In this document: positions 35,201 to 48,008 of the stretch, one piece after another
Layout: every line of letters begins with the position of its first letter
Position numbering within the stretch: the stretch's first letter is position 1
The notes under the pieces: generated by a model
The model's database searches: none
What the model was told of the DNA's origin: nothing
Seen by the model: the letters and a program-made list of their open reading frames with translations, nothing else
Translations under genes and position numbers: made by a program
Assembly (NCBI GenBank): GCA_028752905.1
Contig: JAQNBH010000143.1
Coordinates: forward strand, 1 to 64,000
Length of the DNA: 64,000 nt
Reading direction: 5' to 3'
Source: Cladorhizidae sp. MBARI D1340-BT2
Lineage: Eukaryota; Porifera; Demospongiae; Poecilosclerida; Cladorhizidae

Positions 35201-35765
35201 ATGTGCAAAGAAAAACATAGCCTGTTATATAGGCTGCCGGTGTCAGGGCTCGAAAAAGAAGTGCAGCCGTGCCCACTACTGTACACTGCCACCTTCGACA
35301 GCAGCAGTGAATCGGAAAGCGATAACTAACAGCACCAATTTAGTTTAGACTTGTTAGCTTTGTATAACTATAAGGTACAAGGTACATACATTATTCACCA
35401 AAAACAATTAAATCCAGGATTGAGCGTGGATTTTGAACAATTATATATTGTTTCCCCCCTTTCTCCCAAAAATATGCATTGATATTGAGATGTAAACTGT
35501 TCAGAGAGTATTAACAATTAATTTAGTTTGTTGGAATTAAGTTTTTCCTTCAGCATTCTCAAGGAACACAAATAAACCATAATGACTAAAGGCGAGATAT
35601 TCACATATATGGTCAGGGGCTTCCTACGGATTTCCAGTAACTTGTTGACAAGGTTGTCCATATACATTTTGTTTATACATATATATACATATCATTTTTG
35701 CCAGCAAACCTTTTACAGCACGCCATGTCTGTTTTGTCTTTTTATCAGGTTTCGCCCCCTGGGTA
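32217..35765 (+). mobile_element. DNA transposon copy 3 (amplified)
   Basis: 3549 bp, 12,243 bp downstream of copy 1. I saw no difference from copy 2 while reading. Confidence 0.9.
32957..35348 (+). pseudogene. XPG/PIN-like nuclease-family ORF, decayed (copy 3)
   Basis: Same breaks as copy 1; TGA stops at 34337-34339 and 34538-34540 interrupt the nuclease-like region. Confidence 0.8.
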
Positions 35766-38327
35766 CAACGTAAATATCAATATCATCTAATCACCTTTCC
35801 ATGTGCATATACACTGTCCTATAGACGACTTAAATATCAATATCATCTAATCACCTTTCCCATGTGCATATATATACACTGTCCTATAGATGACTTAAAT
35901 ATCAATATCATCTAATCACCTTTCCCATGTGCATATACACTGTCCTATAGATGACTTAAATATCAATATCATCTAATCACCTATCCCATGTGCATATACA
36001 CTGTCCTATAGATGACTTAAATATCAATATCATCTAATCACCTTTCCCATGTGCATATACACTGTCCTATAGATGACTTAAATATCAATATCATCTAATC
36101 ACCTTTCCATGTGCATATACACTGTCCTATAGACGAAATAAAAATATCAATATCATCTAATCACCTTTCCTATGTGCATATACACTGTCGTATAGATGAT
36201 TCAAATATCAATATCATCTAATCACCTTTCCCATGTGCATATACACTGTCCTATAGATAACTTAAATATCAATATCATCTAATCACCTTTCCCGCGTGCA
36301 TATACACTGTCCTATATACAATTAAAATATCAATATCATCTAATCACCTTTCCCATGTGCATATATATACACTGTCCTATAGATGACCAATATCATCTAA
36401 TCACCTTTCCTATGTGCATATATATACACTGTCCTATAGACGACTTAAATATCAATAACATCTAATCACCTTTCCCATGTGCATATACACTGTCCTATCG
36501 ACGACTTAAATATCAATATCATCTAATCACCTTTCCCATGTGCATAATCCTATAGACAACTTAAATATCAATATCATCTAATCACCTTTCCCATGTGCAT
36601 ATACACTGTCCTATAGATGACTTAAATATCAATATCATCTAATCACCTTTCCCATGTGCATATACACTGTCCTATAGATGACTTAAATATAAATATCATC
36701 TAATCACCTTTCCATGTGCATATACACTGTCCTATAGACAACTTAAATATCAATATCATCTAATCACCTTTCCATGTGCATATATACTGTCCTATAGACG
36801 ACTTAAATATCAATATCATCTAATCACCTTTCCCACGTGCATATACACTGTCCTATAGACAACTTAAATATCAATATCATCTAATCACCTTTCCATGTGC
36901 ATATACACTGTCCTATAGACGACTTAAATATCAATAACATCTAATCACCTTTCCCATGTGCATATACACTCCTATAGATGACTTACATATCAATATCATC
37001 TAATCACCTTTCCATGTGCATATATACTGTCCTATAGACGACTTAAATATCAATATCATCTAATCACCTTTCCCATGTGCATATACACTGTCCTATAGAC
37101 AACTTAAATATCAATATCATCTAATCACCTTTCCCATATGCATATACACTGTCGTATAGATGACTTAAATATCAATATCATCTAATCGCCTTTCTCATGT
37201 GCATATACACTGTCCTATAGATGACTTAAATATCAATACCATCTAATCATCTTTCCATGTGCATATACACTGTCCTATAGATAACTTAAATATCAATATC
37301 ATTAAATCACCTTTCCCATGTGCATATATATACACTGTCCTATAGACTACTTAAATAGCAATATAATCTAATCACCTTTCCCATGCGCATATATATACAC
37401 TTTCCTATAGATGACTTAAATATCAATATCATCTAATCACGTTTCCTATGTGGATATACACTGTCCTATAGATGACTTAAATATCAATATCATCTAATCA
37501 CCTTTCCATGTGCATATACACTGACCTATAGACAACTTAATTATCAATATCATCTAATCACCTTTCCCACGTGCATATACACTGTCCTATAGACAACTTA
37601 AATATCAATATCATCTAATCACCTTTCCATGTACATATACACTGTCCTATAGACAACGTAAATATCAATATCATCTAATCACCTTTCCATGTGCATATAC
37701 ACTGTCGTATAGATGACTTAAATATCAATATCATCTAATCACCTTTCCCATGTGCATATACACTTTATTATAGATGACTTAAATATCAATATCATCTAAT
37801 CACCTTTCCATGTGCATATACACTGTCCTATAGACGACTTAAATATCAATATCATCTAATCACCTTTCCAATGTATATATGTACACTGTCCTATAGATGA
37901 CTTAAATATCAATATCATCTAATCGCCTTTCCCATGTGCATATACACTGTCCTATAGATGACTTAAATATCAATATCATCTAATCACCTTTCCATGTGCA
38001 TATACACTGTCCTATAGACTACTTAAATAGCAATACAATCTAATCACCTTTCCATGTGCATATACACTGTCCTATAGGCGACTTAAATAGCAATACAATC
38101 TAATCACCTTTCCCATGCACATATATATACACTTTCCTATAGATGATTTAAATATCAATATCATCTAATCACCTTTCCATGTGCATATACACTGTCCTAT
38201 AGACAACTTAATTATCAATATCATCTAATCACCTTTCCCATGTGCATATACACTGTCCTATAGATAACTTAAATATCAATATCATCTAATCACCTTTCCA
38301 TGTACATATACACTGTCCTATAGACAA
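35766..38327. repeat. Satellite block A (copies 3-4)
   Basis: 2562 bp, A form, with the shortened monomer near 36540. Confidence 0.95.
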
Positions 38328-41300
38328 TACCCAGGGGGTGAAATAGGTTTAACAGACATGGCGTGCTGTAAAAGGTTGGCTGACAAAAATCATATCTATA
38401 TATATTTATAAACAAAATGTATATGGACAACCTTGTCAACAAGCTACTGGAAATCCGTAGGAAGCCTCTGAACAACATTAACCCTTGTACATGAATATCA
38501 CACTTTTGGCATGATCAGTCATTGTGGTTTATCATTGTCCCAAGAATGGAATTTAGTTCTAGCAACCCCAAAATCTATAACTGAGAACTGACTACAGTAT
38601 CAACATTAATCTTTGTACCTACGAATAGTCAAGGCACTCTTGCTAATTACTAGCATTGTACATGGTTGAATTAAAGCCCACTACCACATGGTATTTGTTT
38701 AGCTCATATATTGGGACGAATTGGCAGGTGACTGTGCCTAGAGCCTGGAGTTGACCATTGGTTTAGGTAAGCACATTAATTAAGCCAGCTAGTGCTAGTG
38801 GTAGTAGCACCTATCGCAACCCCCTACTTCCTGGATCAAGTCCAGAAAGTATCGAGTCTGCCAGCAGGTTAAGTACAGCTGTTAAAAAATCGTAGTAGTT
38901 GCTTTTCTGAGAGTAATGCTACAAGAAAATGCAGCAGTAGCTAATCAAAGTTATGAGCCAGAAACCATAGCAGCAAATTGTTCAAATAAATTTCCACTAA
39001 ATAACTTTTTTTCTCCCATTATGTCAATTTATCTTGTAGGTATCTGGCAGAAGATGACTAGTTGTACATGAAAAAGGGTTCTGGAGGGAGCCGTGTCTCT
39101 GGAATGACTGAAGAGAAAGTGCGAAGAATGCTTACAAATTACACCAAGTGTGTCATATGTCAAGGACCTGCAATCAAACGACTGTTGAACATTCAGCTAA
39201 CAACAGCCCCAAAACTTCTTGTAGCCATGACCTGTCGACAGGACGAGACCTACAGAAGTTTGCACCATGATTTAACCAAGGACTCATGGGTGGCAGAGAA
39301 GTCCCCCAAGTGGCATGCCAAATGCATAAACTTGTACATCAATGAAAAGAGCTACAGACTAGCAGAAAAGAGGCACCCAGGAGCAAGTTGCACAATGCTG
39401 GCTCAGCCAGAATGCAGTACCTCAACCAAAATGTCCATCATTCCCAGCAGGCATCGCACAGCAGCACTTGATGCCAAGAGTACATGCATCATATTTAACA
39501 AAAGGTGGCTGAAAGGAAAGACACCTACAGCCAGGGCAACCAGCCAACAGGCGATCGTTGAGAAAGCCAAGAAACTGAGAGAGGACATTTTGCTAAGACT
39601 GATTGGGAAAGGACATGACATGGTCACAAATGACATATCATATCACATACCATTCATGAATGCATTCAAGGCAACACGAGTCCCGACTGGTAAATCTGCA
39701 CAGAAGAATCTGTATGATGGATGTGGCTTTGAATCAACTGGTGAAATAGCTAGAAATATTGCTGTTCCTTTCAAGAGAAATGTGGCTTCTTGATCAAGTC
39801 CTTGTAGGACAACTACCAGGTGATTCTCCAGGAGCTAGAAGTAAAGACTGCGGACACGTATAGGACCAACAAGTCAAAATACCAAATCTGCAGGCCCAGG
39901 AAAAAGTGATGAAGTTTCAGCCCTCCTACGAATGATACAGATCATTGCTAGTGGGGGAGAAGTTGACATAGTCAACTTCATCGGTACTCATGAATGCAGC
40001 AAGACACCCCCATCACTGTTCAATGAAGATGAAACCATGAGAGCTGCAGGAACAAAGGCCAGTCTAGTAACAGTCTTGAAGGAGGACACCAAAGTGAACA
40101 CTGCTCGTGATCTACCACTACAGAAAAGGAAGACGGCAGTCATAGTAGATGCTATGCATGCTTTTCGTCACTGGTCCTTCCACAGAGATGAAACATTTGG
40201 AGCTATTGCAGTGTGCTACAGAAACAATCTTCTGATAGATGTACCTGATGGCACGGCCATCATGCATTTCTGCTGTGACAGGTACAACTCACTGAGCCTG
40301 AAGTCTTCAGAGTGGCAGCATAGGTACACCCAGTCACAACCACAAAGGCAGTTTGAAATCAGTGAGCAGTACAGAGACCCTGACCCGCAGGAGTTCTTCT
40401 CTGTGTCTGCCAACAAAGCTGGACTTCTGAGCTTCCTGTGTGAGACATGATGCCGAGAGGAGCAGCTTGCTCCAACCATAGGTTCGACCCGATTGTACCT
40501 GGGTGGTGGCTTCAAAGAAGAAACAAAGAGTGTACTGCTTACAGAGGGTACAGTCACTGATGTCAGTGCTTTGGAGTCCACTCAACAAGAGGCTGATATT
40601 AGGGTCATACTGCATTCTGTGTACAGTGTCCAGAACGAGAAGGTGGACTGAGTGATCATACATGCAAATGATACAGATATCATTGTTATATGTGTGTACT
40701 ATGCTACAACACTGCTGAAAGATTTGCCTGAACTATTGGTTCGAACTGCACAAGAAAGTTATCTACCAATCCATGAGATTGCTGCTGCACTGGGACCTGC
40801 AAGCAGCCGAGGACTTGGATGCGACATCACCAGCTACCCCTACTTTACTGGGAAGAAGGTTACTGGGAAGAAGGTGTGGCTAAACAGCAGAAAAACAACT
40901 GACATTTTGGCATTGGAAGACTTTGCAGATGATGATCAGGGTCCAGCTTGGATCACAGCAGATGTTATCAACCAAGCAAAGGAGCTCATAATCGCTGTAT
41001 ATACCAACAAGGGTGATGATTTCGAGGCCTTGGAAGGCTCAGAGTTCACAAGTTCCTAAACAACAAGTCTACTCTCCTGAAATTGCTACTATCCACAGAG
41101 AATGCATTCCTACAACATTTCAAATGTGTGGCATTAGTGACAGCAATCGACAAGAGTGCTCACATTTGCAAGCAGAGAGTTTAAACTTGTGAGGATTTTG
41201 GGTGGGCCATGGATGATGGAAGCTGGTACCACCAATGCAATCCATACACCCAACCTGGCCACAGCAAATGATGCAATCAAGCTGTACTAAGGGCTGCAAC

Positions 41301-41876
41301 AGAAACTTCTCATGTGCAAAGAAAAACATAGCCTGTTATATAGGCTGCCGGTGTCAGGGCTCGAAAAAGAAGTGCAGCCGTGCCCACTACTGTACACTGC
41401 CACCTTCGACAGCAGCAGTGAATCGGAAAGCGATAACTAACAGCACCAATTTAGTTTAGACTTGTTAGCTTTGTATAACTATAAGGTACAAGGTACATAC
41501 ATTATTCACCAAAAACAATTAAATCCAGGATTGAGCGTGGATTTTGAACAATTATATATTGTTTCCCCCCTTTCTCCCAAAAATATGCATTGATATTGAG
41601 ATGTAAACTGTTCAGAGAGTATTAACAATTAATTTAGTTTGTTGGAATTAAGTTTTTCCTTCAGCATTCTCAAGGAACACAAATAAACCATAATGACTAA
41701 AGGCGAGATATTCACATATATGGTCAGGGGCTTCCTACGGATTTCCAGTAACTTGTTGACAAGGTTGTCCATATACATTTTGTTTATACATATATATACA
41801 TATCATTTTTGCCAGCAAACCTTTTACAGCACGCCATGTCTGTTTTGTCTTTTTATCAGGTTTCGCCCCCTGGGTA
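38328..41876 (+). mobile_element. DNA transposon copy 4 (amplified)
   Basis: 3549 bp, 18,354 bp downstream of copy 1, with the same ends and flanks. I saw no difference from copies 2 and 3 while reading. Confidence 0.9.
39068..41459 (+). pseudogene. XPG/PIN-like nuclease-family ORF, decayed (copy 4)
   Basis: Same stops and frameshifts as the other copies; TGA at 40448-40450 and 40649-40651. Confidence 0.8.
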
Positions 41877-44459
41877 CAACGTAAATATCAATATCATCTA
41901 ATCACCTTTCCATGTGCATATACACTGTCCTATAGACGACTTAAATATCAATATCATCTAATCACCTTTCCCATGTGCATATATATACACTGTCCTATAG
42001 ATGACTTAAATATCAATATCATCTAATCACCTTTCCCATGTGCATATACACTGTCCTATAGATGACTTAAATATCAATATCATCTAATCACCTATCCCAT
42101 GTGCATATACACTGTCCTATAGATGACTTAAATATCAATATCATCTAATCACCTTTCCCATGTGCATATACACTGTCCTATAGATGACTTAAATATCAAT
42201 ATCATCTAATCACCTTTCCATGTGCATATACACTGTCCTATAGACGAAATAAAAATATCAATATCATCTAATCACCTTTCCTATGTGCATATACACTGTC
42301 GTATAGATGATTCAAATATCAATATCATCTAATCACCTTTCCCATGTGCATATACACTGTCCTATAGATAACTTAAATATCAATATCATCTAATCACCTT
42401 TCCCGCGTGCATATACACTGTCCTATATACAATTAAAATATCAATATCATCTAATCACCTTTCCCATGTGCATATATATACACTGTCCTATAGATGACCA
42501 ATATCATCTAATCACCTTTCCTATGTGCATATATATACACTGTCCTATAGACGACTTAAATATCAATAACATCTAATCACCTTTCCCATGTGCATATACA
42601 CTGTCCTATCGACGACTTAAATATCAATATCATCTAATCACCTTTCCCATGTGCATATACACTGTCCTATAGACAACTTAAATATCAATATCATCTAATC
42701 ACCTTTCCCATGTGCATATACACTGTCCTATAGATGACTTAAATATCAATATCATCTAATCACCTTTACCATGTGCATATACACTGTCCTATTATACACC
42801 GTCCTATAGATGACTTAAATATAAATATCATCTAATCACCTTTCCATGTGCATATACACTGTCCTATAGACAACTTAAATATCAATATCATCTAATCACC
42901 TTTCCATGTGCATATATACTGTCCTATAGACGACTTAAATATCAATATCATCTAATCACCTTTCCCACGTGCATATACACTGTCCTATAGACAACTTAAA
43001 TATCAATATCATCTAATCACCTTTCCATGTGCATATACACTGTCCTATAGACGACTTAAATATCAATAACATCTAATCACCTTTCCCATGTGCATATACA
43101 CTCCTATAGATGACTTACATATCAATATCATCTAATCACCTTTCCATGTGCATATATACTGTCCTATAGACGACTTAAATATCAATATCATCTAATCACC
43201 TTTCCCATGTGCATATACACTGTCCTATAGACAACTTAAATATCAATATCATCTAATCACCTTTCCCATATGCATATACACTGTCGTATAGATGACTTAA
43301 ATATCAATATCATCTAATCGCCTTTCTCATGTGCATATACACTGTCCTATAGATGACTTAAATATCAATACCATCTAATCATCTTTCCATGTGCATATAC
43401 ACTGTCCTATAGATAACTTAAATATCAATATCATTAAATCACCTTTCCCATGTGCATATATATACACTGTCCTATAGACTACTTAAATAGCAATATAATC
43501 TAATCACCTTTCCCATGCGCATATATATACACTTTCCTATAGATGACTTAAATATCAATATCATCTAATCACGTTTCCTATGTGGATATACACTGTCCTA
43601 TAGATGACTTAAATATCAATATCATCTAATCACCTTTCCATGTGCATATACACTGACCTATAGACAACTTAATTATCAATATCATCTAATCACCTTTCCC
43701 ACGTGCATATACACTGTCCTATAGACAACTTAAATATCAATATCATCTAATCACCTTTCCATGTACATATACACTGTCCTATAGACAACGTAAATATCAA
43801 TATCATCTAATCACCTTTCCATGTGCATATACACTGTCGTATAGATGACTTAAATATCAATATCATCTAATCACCTTTCCCATGTGCATATACACTTTAT
43901 TATAGATGACTTAAATATCAATATCATCTAATCACCTTTCCATGTGCATATACACTGTCCTATAGACGACTTAAATATCAATATCATCTAATCACCTTTC
44001 CAATGTATATATGTACACTGTCCTATAGATGACTTAAATATCAATATCATCTAATCGCCTTTCCCATGTGCATATACACTGTCCTATAGATGACTTAAAT
44101 ATCAATATCATCTAATCACCTTTCCATGTGCATATACACTGTCCTATAGACTACTTAAATAGCAATACAATCTAATCACCTTTCCATGTGCATATACACT
44201 GTCCTATAGGCGACTTAAATAGCAATACAATCTAATCACCTTTCCCATGCACATATATATACACTTTCCTATAGATGATTTAAATATCAATATCATCTAA
44301 TCACCTTTCCATGTGCATATACACTGTCCTATAGACAACTTAATTATCAATATCATCTAATCACCTTTCCCATGTGCATATACACTGTCCTATAGATAAC
44401 TTAAATATCAATATCATCTAATCACCTTTCCATGTACATATACACTGTCCTATAGACAA
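41877..44459. repeat. Satellite block B (copies 4-5)
   Basis: 2583 bp, B form, with the extra TTATACACCGTCCTA near 42792. Confidence 0.95.
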
Positions 44460-47400
44460 TACCCAGGGGGTGAAATAGGTTTAACAGACATGGCGTGCTG
44501 TAAAAGGTTGGCTGACAAAAATCATATCTATATATATTTATAAACAAAATGTATATGGACAACCTTGTCAACAAGCTACTGGAAATCCGTAGGAAGCCTC
44601 TGAACAACATTAACCCTTGTACATGAATATCACACTTTTGGCATGATCAGTCATTGTGGTTTATCATTGTCCCAAGAATGGAATTTAGTTCTAGCAACCC
44701 CAAAATCTATAACTGAGAACTGACTACAGTATCAACATTAATCTTTGTACCTACGAATAGTCAAGGCACTCTTGCTAATTACTAGCATTGTACATGGTTG
44801 AATTAAAGCCCACTACCACATGGTATTTGTTTAGCTCATATATTGGGACGAATTGGCAGGTGACTGTGCCTAGAGCCTGGAGTTGACCATTGGTTTAGGT
44901 AAGCACATTAATTAAGCCAGCTAGTGCTAGTGGTAGTAGCACCTATCGCAACCCCCTACTTCCTGGATCAAGTGCAGAAAGTATCGAGTCTGCCAGCAGG
45001 TTAAGTACAGCTGTTAAAAAATCATAGTAGTTGCTTTTCTGAGAGTAATGCTACAAGAAAATGCAGCAGTAGCTAATCAAAGTTATGAGCCAGAAACCAT
45101 AGCAGCAAATTGTTCAAATAAATTTCCACTAAATAACTTTTTTTCTCCCATTATGTCAATTTATCTTGTAGGTATCTGGCAGAAGATGACTAGTTGTACA
45201 TGAAAAAGGGTTCTGGAGGGAGCCGTGTCTCTGGAATGACTGAAGAGAAAGTGCGAAGAATGCTTACAAATTACACCAAGTGTGTCATATGTCAAGGACC
45301 TGCAATCAAACGACTGTTGAACATTCAGCTAACAACAGCCCCAAAACTTCTTGTAGCCATGACCTGTCGACAGGACGAGACCTACAGAAGTTTGCACCAT
45401 GATTTAACCAAGGACTCATGGGTGGCAGAGAAGTCCCCCAAGTGGCATGCCAAATGCATAAACTTGTACATCAATGAAAAGAGCTACAGACTAGCAGAAA
45501 AGAGGCACCCAGGAGCAAGTTGCACAATGCTGGCTCAGCCAGAATGCAGTACCTCAACCAAAATGTCCATCATTCCCAGCAGGCATCGCACAGCAGCACT
45601 TGATGCCAAGAGTACATGCATCATATTTAACAAAAGGTGGCTGAAAGGAAAGACACCTACAGCCAGGGCAACCAGCCAACAGGCGATCGTTGAGAAAGCC
45701 AAGAAACTGAGAGAGGACATTTTGCTAAGACTGATTGGGAAAGGACATGACATGGTCACAAATGACATATCATATCACATACCATTCATGAATGCATTCA
45801 AGGCAACACGAGTCCCGACTGGTAAATCTGCACAGAAGAATCTGTATGATGGATGTGGCTTTGAATCAACTGGTGAAATAGCTAGAAATATTGCTGTTCC
45901 TTTCAAGAGAAATGTGGCTTCTTGATCAAGTCCTTGTAGGACAACTACCAGGTGATTCTCCAGGAGCTAGAAGTAAAGACTGCGGACACGTATAGGACCA
46001 ACAAGTCAATATACCAAATCTGCAGGCCCAGGAAAAAGTGATGAAGTTTCAGCCCTCCTACGAATGATACAGATCATTGCTAGTGGGGGAGAAGTTGACA
46101 TAGTCAACTTCATCGGTACTCATGAATGCAGCAAGACACCCCCATCACTGTTCAATGAAGATGAAACCATGAGAGCTGCAGGAACAAAGGCCAGTCTAGT
46201 AACAGTCTTGAAGGAGGACACCAAAGTGAACACTGCTCGTGATCTACCACTACAGAAAAGGAAGACGGCAGTCATAGTAGATGCTATGCATGCTTTTCGT
46301 CACTGGTCCTTCCACAGAGATGAAACATTTGGAGCTATTGCAGTGTGCTACAGAAACAATCTTCTGATAGATGTACCTGATGGCACGGCCATCATGCATT
46401 TCTGCTGTGACAGGTACAACTCACTGAGCCTGAAGTCTTCAGAGTGGCAGCATAGGTACACCCAGTCACAACCACAAAGGCAGTTTGAAATCAGTGAGCA
46501 GTACAGAGACCCTGACCCGCAGGAGTTCTTCTCTGTGTCTGCCAACAAAGCTGGACTTCTGAGCTTCCTGTGTGAGACATGATGCCGAGAGGAGCAGCTT
46601 GCTCCAACCATAGGTTCGACCCGATTGTACCTGGGTGGTGGCTTCAAAGAAGAAACAAAGAGTGTACTGCTTACAGAGGGTACAGTCACTGATGTCAGTG
46701 CTTTGGAGTCCACTCAACAAGAGGCTGATATTAGGGTCATACTGCATTCTGTGTACAGTGTCCAGAACGAGAAGGTGGACTGAGTGATCATACATGCAAA
46801 TGATACAGATATCATTGTTATATGTGTGTACTATGCTACAACACTGCTGAAAGATTTGCCTGAACTATTGGTTCGAACTGCACAAGAAAGTTATCTACCA
46901 ATCCATGAGATTGCTGCTGCACTGGGACCTGCAAGCAGCCGAGGACTTGGATGCGACATCACCAGCTACCCCTACTTTACTGGGAAGAAGGTTACTGGGA
47001 AGAAGGTGTGGCTAAACAGCAGAAAAACAACTGACATTTTGGCATTGGAAGACTTTGCAGATGATGATCAGGGTCCAGCTTGGATCACAGCAGATGTTAT
47101 CAACCAAGCAAAGGAGCTCATAATCGCTGTATATACCAACAAGGGTGATGATTTCGAGGCCTTGGAAGGCTCAGAGTTCACAAGTTCCTAAACAACAAGT
47201 CTACTCTCCTGAAATTGCTACTATCCACAGAGAATGCATTCCTACAACATTTCAAATGTGTGGCATTAGTGACAGCAATCGACAAGAGTGCTCACATTTG
47301 CAAGCAGAGAGTTTAAACTTGTGAGGATTTTGGGTGGGCCATGGATGATGGAAGCTGGTACCACCAATGCAATCCATACACCCAACCTGGCCACAGCAAA

Positions 47401-48008
47401 TGATGCAATCAAGCTGTACTAAGGGCTGCAACAGAAACTTCTCATGTGCAAAGAAAAACATAGCCTGTTATATAGGCTGCCGGTGTCAGGGCTCGAAAAA
47501 GAAGTGCAGCCGTGCCCACTACTGTACACTGCCACCTTCGACAGCAGCAGTGAATCGGAAAGCGATAACTAACAGCACCAATTTAGTTTAGACTTGTTAG
47601 CTTTGTATAACTATAAGGTACAAGGTACATACATTATTCACCAAAAACAATTAAATCCAGGATTGAGCGTGGATTTTGAACAATTATATATTGTTTCCCC
47701 CCTTTCTCCCAAAAATATGCATTGATATTGAGATGTAAACTGTTCAGAGAGTATTAACAATTAATTTAGTTTGTTGGAATTAAGTTTTTCCTTCAGCATT
47801 CTCAAGGAACACAAATAAACCATAATGACTAAAGGCGAGATATTCACATATATGGTCAGGGGCTTCCTACGGATTTCCAGTAACTTGTTGACAAGGTTGT
47901 CCATATACATTTTGTTTATACATATATATACATATCATTTTTGCCAGCAAACCTTTTACAGCACGCCATGTCTGTTTTGTCTTTTTATCAGGTTTCGCCC
48001 CCTGGGTA
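44460..48008 (+). mobile_element. DNA transposon copy 5 (amplified, array edge)
   Basis: 3549 bp with three private substitutions I can see: G at 44974 (AGTGCAGAAA), A at 45024 (ATCATAGTAG) and T at 46010 (GTCAATATACC). Private changes in the last unit fit an array edge that is homogenised less often. Confidence 0.9.
45200..47591 (+). pseudogene. XPG/PIN-like nuclease-family ORF, decayed (copy 5)
   Basis: Same breaks as copies 1-4; TGA at 46580-46582 and 46781-46783. One private substitution (46010) falls between the first and second segments. Confidence 0.8.

Noticed and set aside
19974..48008. Five independent transposition events
   Set aside because: Same insertion nucleotide, same flanks over kilobases and same internal mutations in all copies require amplification after one insertion.
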